From: Ignavibacteriae bacterium HGW-Ignavibacteriae-1
GTDB lineage: Bacteria; Bacteroidota; Ignavibacteria; Kapaibacteriales; UBA2268
Direction of reading: 5' to 3'
Length of the DNA stretch: 38,252 bases
Assembly: GCA_002839825.1 (NCBI GenBank)
Contig: PGYU01000024.1
Coordinates: 1 to 38,252 of the forward strand
In this document: one piece after another, positions 23,783 through 32,544 of the stretch
Layout of the letters: each line of letters begins with the position of its first letter
How positions within the stretch are numbered: the first letter of the stretch is position 1
Notes under the pieces: generated by a model
Told to the model about the DNA's origin: nothing
Seen by the model: only the letters and a program-made list of their open reading frames with translations
Databases searched by the model: none
Translations under genes and position numbers: made by a program

Positions 23783-24802
23783 ATGAGTTTGAAAAATCCG
23801 ATGTCATTTTTGAGCAAAATATGGAACCCTGAGCATTATCATGGTGCAAACAAACGAGGAACTTTCTTCGAGGGTTGGTATTACAAAAATGTCAGTTACA
23901 ATGGAGAAAGCATTGTATCAATAATCCCGGGGATTTTCAGATCCAAAGACAAATCCAAAGAACACGCTTTCATTCAATTTATTGATGGTAAAAGCAACCA
24001 AACTACATATTACCGATTTGATATAAAAGAATTCCGAGCTTCTGATAAACCTTTCGAAATCCAAATCGGAGAATGTGTTTTCAATAATCGCGAAATTTTT
24101 ATTGATATCCGCCGAGAGGATTCGTTAACTTATGGGCATATCAAATTGGGCGATTTGGCGCCGTGGCCCATAACAACATTTTCGCCGGGAGCAATGGGAT
24201 GGTACGGATTTGTGCCCACAATGGAATGCAATCACGGCGTATTGAGTATGAGCCACAAAATTGAGGGTAAACTCTTAGTCAACGATAAAGTTTATATTCT
24301 TGCTCGCGGCAAAGGCTACATTGAAAAAGATTGGGGCAAATCATTCCCGTCCGCTTATGTTTGGATGCAAAGCAATCACTTTACGCATAAGGGAACCTCC
24401 TTAATGGCTTCAGTAGCGAGAATTCCTTGGGTAATCGGTTCTTTCAAAGGATTGTTGATGGGATTGATGATTAATGATAAGTTGTTCAAATTTGCAACTT
24501 ATACCGGTGCGAAACTTTCTCATTTGGAAATTAACGATGAAGTGGTTGATTTCCGTGTTTATGACCGCAAATATATCCTAAATGTAAAGGTAAAAAGAGT
24601 TGCAGGTGGATTACTCAAAGCTCCATACGAAAAACAAATGCTCGAACGAGTAACCGAATCTTTAAACTCGGAAATAGAACTCGAACTTTACAAGTTTAAG
24701 GGTCTTCGCAATTCGGAATTAATCTATTCGGACATAGCACAATATTCCGGGTTGGAAGTTACCGGAGATACAAATTACCTCATAGTACCTAAAGACTATT
24801 AA
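23783..24802 (+). CDS. Tocopherol cyclase-like family protein
   Basis: 339 residues. The N-terminus NPEHYHGANKRGTFFEGWYYK is the hallmark of the tocopherol cyclase-like family (PF14249 type). Later family marks include FSPGAMGWYGFVP and KGYIEKDWGKSFPSAYVWMQSNHF (around residues 185-205), where the Glu-Lys-Asp-Trp-Gly core is conserved. Plant and cyanobacterial members close the chromanol ring of tocopherol. Members in non-photosynthetic bacteria lack that pathway and their substrate is unknown. No prenylquinone gene is nearby. It is divergent from the lysC-linked unknown gene (67-base gap) and precedes an AbgT transporter on the same strand. Confidence 0.8.
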   Translation: MSLKNPMSFLSKIWNPEHYHGANKRGTFFEGWYYKNVSYNGESIVSIIPGIFRSKDKSKEHAFIQFIDGKSNQTTYYRFDIKEFRASDKPFEIQIGECVFNNREIFIDIRREDSLTYGHIKLGDLAPWPITTFSPGAMGWYGFVPTMECNHGVLSMSHKIEGKLLVNDKVYILARGKGYIEKDWGKSFPSAYVWMQSNHFTHKGTSLMASVARIPWVIGSFKGLLMGLMINDKLFKFATYTGAKLSHLEINDEVVDFRVYDRKYILNVKVKRVAGGLLKAPYEKQMLERVTESLNSEIELELYKFKGLRNSELIYSDIAQYSGLEVTGDTNYLIVPKDY

Positions 24803-24882
24803 TAAAATTTGGTTTAGCTAAAAAATAATTTAAATCTCTTATTGTCTATTTCAATTTGATTTTTCAATTAATAGCAAAACGA

Positions 24883-26433
24883 ATGACTAAAAAAGAAGGT
24901 ACCAAATTAGATTTAATCGGCAAATTCTTATTAATTGTCGAAAAATTAGGAAACGCACTCCCACATCCCGCTACTTTATTTGCTCTATTGGCTATTGCAG
25001 TCGTTATAATGTCATGGATAGCATCTTTGATTGGTTTTACCGCAAACCATCCGAGCACGGGCGAATTAATTGAGCCTGTTAATTTATTATCGGAGCAGGG
25101 CATTCACATGATAATCACCAAAATGGTGACAAATTTCACGTCATTTGCTCCACTCGGTACTGTATTAGTTGCAATGTTGGGTATCGGAATTGCTGAGAGT
25201 TCTGGCTTGATTGGTACTTCTCTAAGGTTGCTCGTAATTTCTTCTCCTCGTAAATTATTGACTTTCGTAATTATTCTCGCAGGTATCATTTCCAATACTG
25301 CAAGCGAGGTCGGTTATGTATTGCTTGTGCCATTGGGCGGGATTATTTTCCATGCTGTTGGCAGACATCCCATTGGTGGTATAGCGGCTGCTTTTGCAGG
25401 TGTTTCCGGCGGATATAGTGCAAATCTATTATTAGGCACAATTGACCCGCTCTTAGCCGGGCTATCTGAAGAAGCCGCAAGAATCATAGACCCAAGTTAT
25501 ACTGTCAATCCCGCTTCAAACTATTATTTTTTAGTAGCATCAGTGCCATTGATTGCTTTAGCAGGCACTTGGGTAACAGAGAAAATTGTTATGCCGAGAT
25601 TAGGCGATTATGAGGGTACTCTCGAAAAAGAAGAATTACGGAAATTAACACAAAGCGAGAAAAAGGGGCTGATGTATGCTATTATTGCATCGCTTATATT
25701 TGCTATTGTTTTAGCTATCGGTGTCATCCCCGAAGATGGCTTCCTGCGTGGAGATATTGACCCGGAAACAGGGGTTCGCAGCGTGTTGCGTTCACCCTTT
25801 ATGCGAGGCATAGTTGCATTTATTTTCCTTGGAGCATCATTTGCAGGTATTTCTTATGGAATTGGAGCCGGAACTTTCAAAAGTGATTCGGACGTAATGC
25901 ATGGAATGGGTAAATCTATGGAAGCACTCGGTCTGTACATTGTACTTACATTTTTTGCTGCTCAATTCGTTGCGTATTTCAATTGGACTAATCTCGGGAA
26001 AATATTCGCAGTAGAGGGGGCGCTCGTATTGCAATCTTCAGGATTGGGACCCATACCGCTTATTTTAGCTTTTATTGCCCTCACCTCAGTGATGAACCTT
26101 GTAATGGGTAGTGCATCTGCAAAATGGGCATTGATGGCACCAATTTTCATCCCCATGTTTATGCTTTTGGGCTATTCACCGGAGTTTGTCCAAGCGGCTT
26201 ATCGCGTCGGTGATAGTGTATCGAATATTATATCGCCAATGATGTCGTATTTTGCATTGATTGTTGCATTTTTTGCCAAATATGATAAAAAAGCCGGAAT
26301 CGGCACCATTGTATCGGTAATGTTGCCTTATACTTTCGTATTCTTTATCGCTTGGTCAACTTTCATGATTATATGGATACTCTTAGGATTGCCGGTTGGT
26401 CCGGACGCTCCGCTGTTCATAGACCAACCGTAA
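24883..26433 (+). CDS. AbgT family transporter
   Basis: 516 residues from ATG 24883; the frame is open for nine codons upstream to a TTG, but MTKKEG is the more usual start. The protein is almost wholly hydrophobic, with about a dozen membrane segments. Family marks include [14 protein letters not shown] near the N-terminus, [41 protein letters not shown] and, near the C-terminus, [26 protein letters not shown]. AbgT proteins were first described as p-aminobenzoyl-glutamate importers; later work on YdaH and MtrF showed proton-driven efflux of sulfonamides. Which of these applies here is unknown. It ends 14 bases before the convergent sensor gene. Confidence 0.9.
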   Translation: MTKKEGTKLDLIGKFLLIVEKLGNALPHPATLFALLAIAVVIMSWIASLIGFTANHPSTGELIEPVNLLSEQGIHMIITKMVTNFTSFAPLGTVLVAMLGIGIAESSGLIGTSLRLLVISSPRKLLTFVIILAGIISNTASEVGYVLLVPLGGIIFHAVGRHPIGGIAAAFAGVSGGYSANLLLGTIDPLLAGLSEEAARIIDPSYTVNPASNYYFLVASVPLIALAGTWVTEKIVMPRLGDYEGTLEKEELRKLTQSEKKGLMYAIIASLIFAIVLAIGVIPEDGFLRGDIDPETGVRSVLRSPFMRGIVAFIFLGASFAGISYGIGAGTFKSDSDVMHGMGKSMEALGLYIVLTFFAAQFVAYFNWTNLGKIFAVEGALVLQSSGLGPIPLILAFIALTSVMNLVMGSASAKWALMAPIFIPMFMLLGYSPEFVQAAYRVGDSVSNIISPMMSYFALIVAFFAKYDKKAGIGTIVSVMLPYTFVFFIAWSTFMIIWILLGLPVGPDAPLFIDQP

Positions 26434-26447
26434 TAAAAAGAATTAAA

Positions 26448-28178
26448 TTAGATGGGCAATTCAATTCTGAACGAGTTGCCCATTTGAGTGCTTGATTGGG
26501 CGATAATCTTGCCTTTGAGCAATTCTGTAATCATTGCAGCAGTCAACAAACCCAAACGAGTTTCGCGGCTTTCTTTAATTTTGAAGTAATTATCTAAGGA
26601 TTCTTTCGGGATTACATCACCATTATCAACGATTTCGATTAAGAGTTTGTTCTTGTCAATACCGACTGCAAGTTCGAGTCTGCCGTTGTTTCCGGATGCA
26701 GAGGCTGCATCAATTCCATTCGAAATAAGAATTTGCAATAATGAATACAAGGCATACTTGTCCGTTTTTACTTTTTCCAAGTTCTCTGCAAAACTAAGAT
26801 TTATGGTTACATTTTGCGATGATGCAATTTCTTGAAATTCTGAATAAACTTCTTCGATTATTTTGTTAATATTTTGGTTTTGTAAGGTGACTTGATAGCC
26901 TTTGGCAATTGTCACAAAAATATTTATAATTTTGTTTTTGATATTGAATTTAGTTCGCAAATTTGCCCAAGCTTTATCAAGTACTTCTTTAGTCGCGGTG
27001 TGGCGAAGATTTTCGTAATCATCTAAATATTTGTTCTGTTCCTCTAACAATAATTCAATGTTGCTTTCCAAAGAAAGGAATGTAGTCGAAACAGCATCTT
27101 GTTCCAACATCAATTTTTCATGCTCGAGTTCCTTAATTTTGCGCAAATCTTGCAAAAAAGCCACTCTGCCCATAACGTTTTTCTTAGTGCGGATAATGAA
27201 AGCATTCATTCTGACAGGGATTTCGGTTCCATCAGTAGCAACGATATTGAATTCTTTGTTTTTGACTATACTTCCGTCTTCGTCATAATCTTCAAAGAAT
27301 TCCTTTGGCATCAATTCTTGAATCTTGGGAATTCCGGGCTTGCGTGGTATTGACCATTTTAGCATTTCACGAGCGGCTTCATTGAAAATCTGAACTTTAC
27401 CCCGATGAGTCAAAGCTACAATTCCATCTGCTGAACTTTCAATCAAATCGGAATAAAAGTCATGTGCATGATGCAATTGTTCTTGAAGTTGGTTCAATTC
27501 GGTTATATCGGCAGCAATTTCCATTACGTGTGATACGCCGTCAGGATTTTTAGCAATTGGAATTGTCGAAATCATCAAATGGGCTTTTTCTCCGGATTTG
27601 GTCATCCCGACTTGGGCACCAATTTGCTCTATACCTTCGGAAAAGGCAAGAACTGTTGGTGAAGTCATGTACTCATAGCCACGTTTTTTGGATTGCTCGG
27701 TGTTAAATATGCTGTGATGTTCGCCGAAAGTGTCGCGATATCTCTCATTGGCACGAAGAACTTTCAAATTTTTATCAACTATCGAAATATAGCAGGGAAC
27801 TTTTTCAAACAAAATGTTGAATTCTTTTTGCCAATGTCCGGATTCTGCTGTTCCATGGAAGATACAAAGGACTTCTTTGATATCACCGTTTTGTGCAAAA
27901 AGTGGAATGAAAGTCGCCACATTATAGTCTGTTCTGATTTCGTTTGGACTACCTGAAACATATTGAACTGCCTCTTCGCCGGTTTCGAATACTCGCTTGA
28001 TGTTTAGAATTACATCTGTGTTCGCAAATCTTGATTCCGAAGTTCTTAAGCTTGCATCTTGTTTCATACCGGTAAGCTCGGTGAACTTATTATTGGCAAG
28101 TCGTAATTTCAAATCCTTTTGTATCAAAGCTACACCAAAAGGTAGAAAGTCAAGCAATTCATTTTCCGAAATTTTCAT
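26448..28178 (-). CDS. PAS-domain sensor protein with histidine-kinase-like ATPase domain (atypical)
   Basis: 576 residues without membrane segments. Three PAS domains are visible: about 5-115 (LLDFLPFGVALIQKDLKLRLANNKF), 120-235 (LFEKVPCYISIVDKNLKVLRANERYRDTFG) and 240-355 (LIESSADGIVALTHRGKVQIFNEAAREML). A coiled-coil-like linker follows. The C-terminus is an HATPase: N-box LLQILISNGIDAAS, a G1 box reading VDNGDVIP instead of DxGxG, and a final GNSFRIELPI. No H-box of the HELRNPL kind is seen; the only nearby histidine is in ENLRHTATKE. Cytosolic signalling is likely, but phosphotransfer activity is doubtful or unusual. No response regulator gene is adjacent. Confidence 0.75.
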   Translation of the reverse strand: MKISENELLDFLPFGVALIQKDLKLRLANNKFTELTGMKQDASLRTSESRFANTDVILNIKRVFETGEEAVQYVSGSPNEIRTDYNVATFIPLFAQNGDIKEVLCIFHGTAESGHWQKEFNILFEKVPCYISIVDKNLKVLRANERYRDTFGEHHSIFNTEQSKKRGYEYMTSPTVLAFSEGIEQIGAQVGMTKSGEKAHLMISTIPIAKNPDGVSHVMEIAADITELNQLQEQLHHAHDFYSDLIESSADGIVALTHRGKVQIFNEAAREMLKWSIPRKPGIPKIQELMPKEFFEDYDEDGSIVKNKEFNIVATDGTEIPVRMNAFIIRTKKNVMGRVAFLQDLRKIKELEHEKLMLEQDAVSTTFLSLESNIELLLEEQNKYLDDYENLRHTATKEVLDKAWANLRTKFNIKNKIINIFVTIAKGYQVTLQNQNINKIIEEVYSEFQEIASSQNVTINLSFAENLEKVKTDKYALYSLLQILISNGIDAASASGNNGRLELAVGIDKNKLLIEIVDNGDVIPKESLDNYFKIKESRETRLGLLTAAMITELLKGKIIAQSSTQMGNSFRIELPI

Positions 28179-28369
28179 TATTTTTTTCTCATTTTAATAT
28201 AATTTTTTCACAATTAAAATTTTAAGTAAAGTACGAAATTTTTCCTTACAATACAAGTTAATAGTTAAGAATTCAAATTAAGAAAATTATTTTAAATTAA
28301 CATATCTAACAGATATTCAATTCTCCTAAATGAATAGCATTTGATAAAGACGAATATTAAATTGAAGTG

Positions 28370-29506
28370 TTATAACAAAAAACAATTTTCGTAGTGCGGA
28401 CCACAATCATGAGTCAAGACAGGTAATTCTAAAGCTCGAACTGCGATATCGAGCAGAAAGTTTTTGGTCTCACCATTGTCCGGAAAATCATTCGACCCAT
28501 CCGGAACTACACCTGTAGCATAGTGCTTAAGCGGCATTTCTATCATTTTTTGTGAGTACAAAGTGAAGCTATTATAAGTATGTCCGTTCTTGTAGAGCAT
28601 TGTGTTTGCTATCCAAGCATTTATTATCGGCTCTGGGTCTTCTTTCAGCATGTAAAATTTGTCGAATCGTTCTTGAAACTTTACTATCAAAGCATCATTT
28701 TTGTGAATTAGCTTTGTATCTAATTTTTGGCGTAATTTATCGGTAAATTCATTTTGGTGAGAAATGAAGTAATCCATAAGTTGCCTGAAATCATTGATCC
28801 CGAGTTGCTCGAGTATGGTTTTGTTGTCGAGCGATACCATAATCCGTGCGGCTTCGTTCATCAGCTTATAATTTACGGGAATTCTCATCACACAACATGC
28901 AAGCTCTTTTTCGCGCGAATTTCTGTGAAAAAGTATTTTATTATTTGCATTGGGATAATATTTCGTTATTGACTTGAGGACAGATTCTGTCCCGTTGGAC
29001 ATGAAACTATCGCATTTTATTTTGCGTCCGGACATTCTGTGAAGCATCTTATCCCAAATTTCCGGAGTGTCCTCGTTGGCAACATCATATGCCAAAACAA
29101 AGCCCGAAAGAGCATCAATGGCAAATATGGCAAACATTGTGTTGCTTTCGTTATCTCCAACCGAACAAGCGAAACTTTTCCCGGCGAGAATGATTTGTTT
29201 GGGGTGGTGCGATACTACCAAAGAATCAATATAGTTTTCCCAATGCGGGAATCCTTTCAGGTAATCACGGAGCTTTTGGTTGATTCGGCGTGGGGAACTC
29301 TTGTACATATCAGCTAAGTCTCGATATGTGCTTCCCAAGAGATAATCTTGAGCCAAATCACCAATATCAGTCTTCTCATTATCATAGACCAACACCCAAG
29401 TCCTGCCGCAATCGCGACATCTCATGCGTGTCTTACCAATTGGGCTCTTACCGTGTCTGGTAATCCTGTCACTCTTACAATAAATACAATCTATAGTATC
29501 ACTCAT
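28370..29506 (-). CDS. Zinc-ribbon transposase-derived protein (IS1/IS1595-like), probably domesticated
   Basis: 378 residues from ATG 29506, or 396 from an in-frame ATG at 29560. The zinc ribbon has two CxxC pairs (CIYC and CRDC) with HGKSPIGKTRMRC between, very like InsA of IS1. A helix-turn-helix follows (YRDLADMYKSSPRRINQKL). The RNase H-like region keeps MFAIFAIDALSGFVLAYDV. However, the position of the first catalytic Asp (usually an Asp-Gly after hydrophobic residues) reads ILAGKSFACS. The CDSFMSNG Asp and the SREKE Glu could be the other two. No terminal inverted repeats or target duplication were seen in the flanks (28180-28369, 29561-29816). It may be a DNA-binding protein and not an active transposase. 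Confidence 0.65.
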   Translation of the reverse strand: MSDTIDCIYCKSDRITRHGKSPIGKTRMRCRDCGRTWVLVYDNEKTDIGDLAQDYLLGSTYRDLADMYKSSPRRINQKLRDYLKGFPHWENYIDSLVVSHHPKQIILAGKSFACSVGDNESNTMFAIFAIDALSGFVLAYDVANEDTPEIWDKMLHRMSGRKIKCDSFMSNGTESVLKSITKYYPNANNKILFHRNSREKELACCVMRIPVNYKLMNEAARIMVSLDNKTILEQLGINDFRQLMDYFISHQNEFTDKLRQKLDTKLIHKNDALIVKFQERFDKFYMLKEDPEPIINAWIANTMLYKNGHTYNSFTLYSQKMIEMPLKHYATGVVPDGSNDFPDNGETKNFLLDIAVRALELPVLTHDCGPHYENCFLL

Positions 29507-29767
29507 GAATCTTTTTCTTTTGTCAAGCCAAATTCCATAAACATGCTTCACTCCAAGCATACTAATTTAAGACGTACCAAAAGTAAAATTCATACGTAAA
29601 AGTCGAAATCAATTTAGTTTGTTAGTAATAAAACAAAGATAAGCATGGATTGTCAAGTAGAAAAATTAAAATAAAGTTAAGACATTCAACTCATTAATAA
29701 TGTGATATATACAATGTTTATAAAAGTATGGAAATCACTTTCTATACTATAATTAAGCATTTTTTTG

Positions 29768-29775
29768 TATTTTTG
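29768..29775 (+). promoter_or_regulatory. Putative -7 box (TATTTTTG) for the glgA operon
   Basis: TATTTTTG matches TAnnTTTG and lies about 42 bases before the glgA ATG at 29817. The -33 element was not identified. Confidence 0.35.
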
Positions 29776-29816
29776 TAAGATTGGATAAACTGAAATTGGA
29801 CATATAATAAGATAAG

Positions 29817-31295
29817 ATGGCAAAACCACTAAACATTCTGTTCGTATCGAGTGAGGTCTTCCCTTTTGCAAAAGAGAGTGGAATTGCCGATGTATCATAT
29901 GCTTTGCCAATTGCTTTGAGGCATATGGGACATGATGTAAGGTTGATGTTACCCAAATATGGCACAATTTCCGAACGCAGAAACCGAATTTACGAGATTA
30001 ACAGATTACGCGATATACCAATCGAATTAGGCGATAAAATTGAATTTACCACAGTTAAGTCCACTTCTGTCGTAAGCCCGGGAACAAAAGTTCAAGCATA
30101 TGTTACATCTCACATCGGATATTTCGAGGAGAAAACGGGTGTTTATCACGACCCTGAAACTTGGATTGAATATCAAGATAATGCCGAAAGATTCATTTTC
30201 TTCAACAAAAGCGTAGTCGAAACCTGCAATTTGCTTGGTTGGTTCCCCGATATTATTCATTGTAACGATTGGCAAACAGCACTTCTACCGGCATTAATCC
30301 GTACCTCCGGAAACGAAAAATTCAAAAATACAGGCACTGTGTTTACCATTCACAATTTCTATCGTCAAGGTGTGTATGGATTACACGAGTTTGCAAAGAC
30401 AGGATTGGATAAAAGTGTGTTACCGAATTTTAAACATAAAAATCAACTGAATTTAATGAAGGGTGCCATTCATTATTCGAATTATATCACTACGGTCAGC
30501 CCTACTTATGCTCAGGAGATTTTGCAGGATAAAAAGTATTCCAATGGTTTGAACGAAGTGCTCAAAGAACGCAGCGACAGCTTCAAAGGTATTTTGAACG
30601 GAATTGATTCCGTCGGCTGGAATCCGGCTCGGGATACATTAATAATAGAAAAATTCAAGAAAGATTACGAAACTTTCAAAATAAGTAACAAAATTGCTTT
30701 ATGCAAAATTTTTGGGCTTGAATATAAAAAAGATGTTCCGCTTTTTGCAATGATACCCCGAATCGGCTATCAAAAAGGTGTGGGTCTGATTATCGAAGCG
30801 GCAGAAGAAATTTTCTCGAAAGATATTCAGTTCATTTTGCTTGGTCAAGGCGATGCTGATTTGAAAGAACAGTTGACTGAAATTGCCAACAAGCATCCTG
30901 AAAAAGTCAAGCTCAGATATGAGTTTAACGAGGATTTGTCTCATCAAGTCGAAGCCGGCTGCAATTTTTTCCTAATGCCATCACAATACGAGCCATGTGG
31001 TCTGAATCTTATGTATTCGATAGTTTACGGAGCAATACCAATAGTCCGAGCTACAGGTGGAATGAAAGATATAGCCGTCGATGTCCGAAACGAGCTTGAA
31101 GGCAATGCAATAGTGTTCGATAATTACAATTCTAAGGAATTAGCAGTAGCATTCAATCGTGCTGTTGAACTTTACTCAAACAATGAATTATTCACTACGA
31201 TTGCCGAACGCGGAATGAAAGCAAATTATTCATGGACCGAATCGGCTAAAGAATACGAATCAATATACAAATCTATCATCAAAGAACTTTCATGA
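29817..31295 (+). CDS. glgA: Glycogen/starch synthase (GT5 family)
   Basis: 492 residues, typical GlgA length. The N-terminal GT5 domain has ILFVSSEVFPFAKESGIADV, CNDWQTALLPALI, FTIHNFYRQG and YITTVSPTYAQEI. The C-terminal GT-B half has IPRIGYQKGVGLIIEA, the catalytic-region MPSQYEPCGLNLMYS and the second nucleotide-binding motif RATGGMKD. GlgA transfers glucose from ADP-glucose (or UDP-glucose) to growing glycogen in the cytosol. The first substrate-binding loop reads KESGIADV (residues 19-26), not the usual KxGGLADV, a point substitution in a normally strict motif. The gene overlaps the next by 4 bases (ATGA). No glgB or glgC gene is in the window. Confidence 0.92.
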   Translation: MAKPLNILFVSSEVFPFAKESGIADVSYALPIALRHMGHDVRLMLPKYGTISERRNRIYEINRLRDIPIELGDKIEFTTVKSTSVVSPGTKVQAYVTSHIGYFEEKTGVYHDPETWIEYQDNAERFIFFNKSVVETCNLLGWFPDIIHCNDWQTALLPALIRTSGNEKFKNTGTVFTIHNFYRQGVYGLHEFAKTGLDKSVLPNFKHKNQLNLMKGAIHYSNYITTVSPTYAQEILQDKKYSNGLNEVLKERSDSFKGILNGIDSVGWNPARDTLIIEKFKKDYETFKISNKIALCKIFGLEYKKDVPLFAMIPRIGYQKGVGLIIEAAEEIFSKDIQFILLGQGDADLKEQLTEIANKHPEKVKLRYEFNEDLSHQVEAGCNFFLMPSQYEPCGLNLMYSIVYGAIPIVRATGGMKDIAVDVRNELEGNAIVFDNYNSKELAVAFNRAVELYSNNELFTTIAERGMKANYSWTESAKEYESIYKSIIKELS

Positions 31296-32539
31296 GTCAA
31301 TTCTTAAAAATTTTATTGATTGCTTTAGTTGTCATTTTTGCACTAAAATTTTCGGGATGCAATGAGCAGCCCTCAAAAATTGCAATCAATTTGTTGCCCG
31401 ATACATCACAAATCAAAGGCATTAGTTCAGCTGATACTCAATTGATTACATCGCAACGAGTCTTTCAAGCGGATTTCCCACTTTTTAATATGGGTGGAAT
31501 ACTTATTGGGAAATCCAACGGTATAACTGCCGCTGCTATTACTAGTTTTGCGTTTATTCCCGATACATTAGACCACTTGAAAATCGAAGATTTAGAAAAC
31601 GTCAAGCTTACAATTTTCCCTCATCGTTATGCTTTGGGAGACACAAATTCGGGCTATTTCGGATTTGATATTTACAAAATTAATAGGCGGTGGGCTGTTG
31701 ACACTACCACATATGATTCATTATTTGTAGTTCCTGCCAATTACTATGACCCTATTCCTGTGGCATCATGGTCGGGCAAAATCCTTTTGAAAGATTCTTT
31801 GGAAACTGTTACTATTGACTTAACCAAGGAATTAATTCTTGAATGGCTCAGGACTGAAACGGTTTTCGTACCTGATTCGGGCAAGGATGTCAAACGTATA
31901 ATTCCAAATTATGGATTGATACTCGTTCCGCATCAACAAAGCAATATAATTCATCGCTTTTACGGAAATTCGCCAACGGCTGATTTATCTTCTTTAATTA
32001 GAATTGATTATCGCGATGGCAGCGACAGTTTGCGTGAATTGAATTTGGTCTCGGGTGTTGATATGACTTTCTTGGACACTCCGATGCCTGATACGAGCTA
32101 CATCGTTATGCAAAATGGTGCAAATTATTGGACTGAATTGGAATTTGATTTGAGCATGATACCTCAGTTTTCAGGGATTCACAAAACTCAACTTACATTG
32201 CATTTCGTTCCGGAGCTATCATATAGAGGCAACATTAAATTAGACACAACAGTGCTCGAGGCAAATTTCTTTTTAGATGATTATTTGAATCCGATTTTCC
32301 AATTTACAGGTTCAAATGCTCAAAACATTAACGAATTCTTTTTCCCGAGTTTTACTTCGGCTGTTCAGTATTGGAACAGAACCACAGGCAAAGGCTCGCT
32401 GGTTATTATGCCTCATACGATTAACAACCAAGCGCGGCAATTAGACAGATACGTATTCTATGGACTAAATCATCCCGATGTATCAAAACGCCCGTCGCTA
32501 AAAGTAATTTACTCAACAAATCCATCAATGTTTGAATAA
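31292..32539 (+). CDS. Lipoprotein of unknown function, beta-rich
   Basis: 415 residues with a lipoprotein-type start (FLKILLIALVVIFALKFSGC, Cys23). The mature protein is beta-rich and appears to hold two similar halves with repeated strand patterns, one with FGFDIYKINRRWAVDTTTYDS and WSGKILLKDS, the other ending LDRYVFYGLNHPDVSKRPSLKVIYS. The pattern 'sum of small domains ending in RPSLKVIYS' is reminiscent of DNRLRE-type carbohydrate-surface domains, but I cannot confirm the family. Its ATG overlaps the glgA stop (ATGA), and the outer-membrane protein gene follows 5 bases later, so the three are translationally linked. A cell-envelope role is likely. Confidence 0.6.
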   Translation: MSQFLKILLIALVVIFALKFSGCNEQPSKIAINLLPDTSQIKGISSADTQLITSQRVFQADFPLFNMGGILIGKSNGITAAAITSFAFIPDTLDHLKIEDLENVKLTIFPHRYALGDTNSGYFGFDIYKINRRWAVDTTTYDSLFVVPANYYDPIPVASWSGKILLKDSLETVTIDLTKELILEWLRTETVFVPDSGKDVKRIIPNYGLILVPHQQSNIIHRFYGNSPTADLSSLIRIDYRDGSDSLRELNLVSGVDMTFLDTPMPDTSYIVMQNGANYWTELEFDLSMIPQFSGIHKTQLTLHFVPELSYRGNIKLDTTVLEANFFLDDYLNPIFQFTGSNAQNINEFFFPSFTSAVQYWNRTTGKGSLVIMPHTINNQARQLDRYVFYGLNHPDVSKRPSLKVIYSTNPSMFE

Positions 32540-32544
32540 AAATT

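Noticed and set aside
28180-28369. Insertion-sequence ends around the transposase-like gene
   Set aside because: No matching inverted repeats or target duplication could be found by eye between this flank and 29561-29816.
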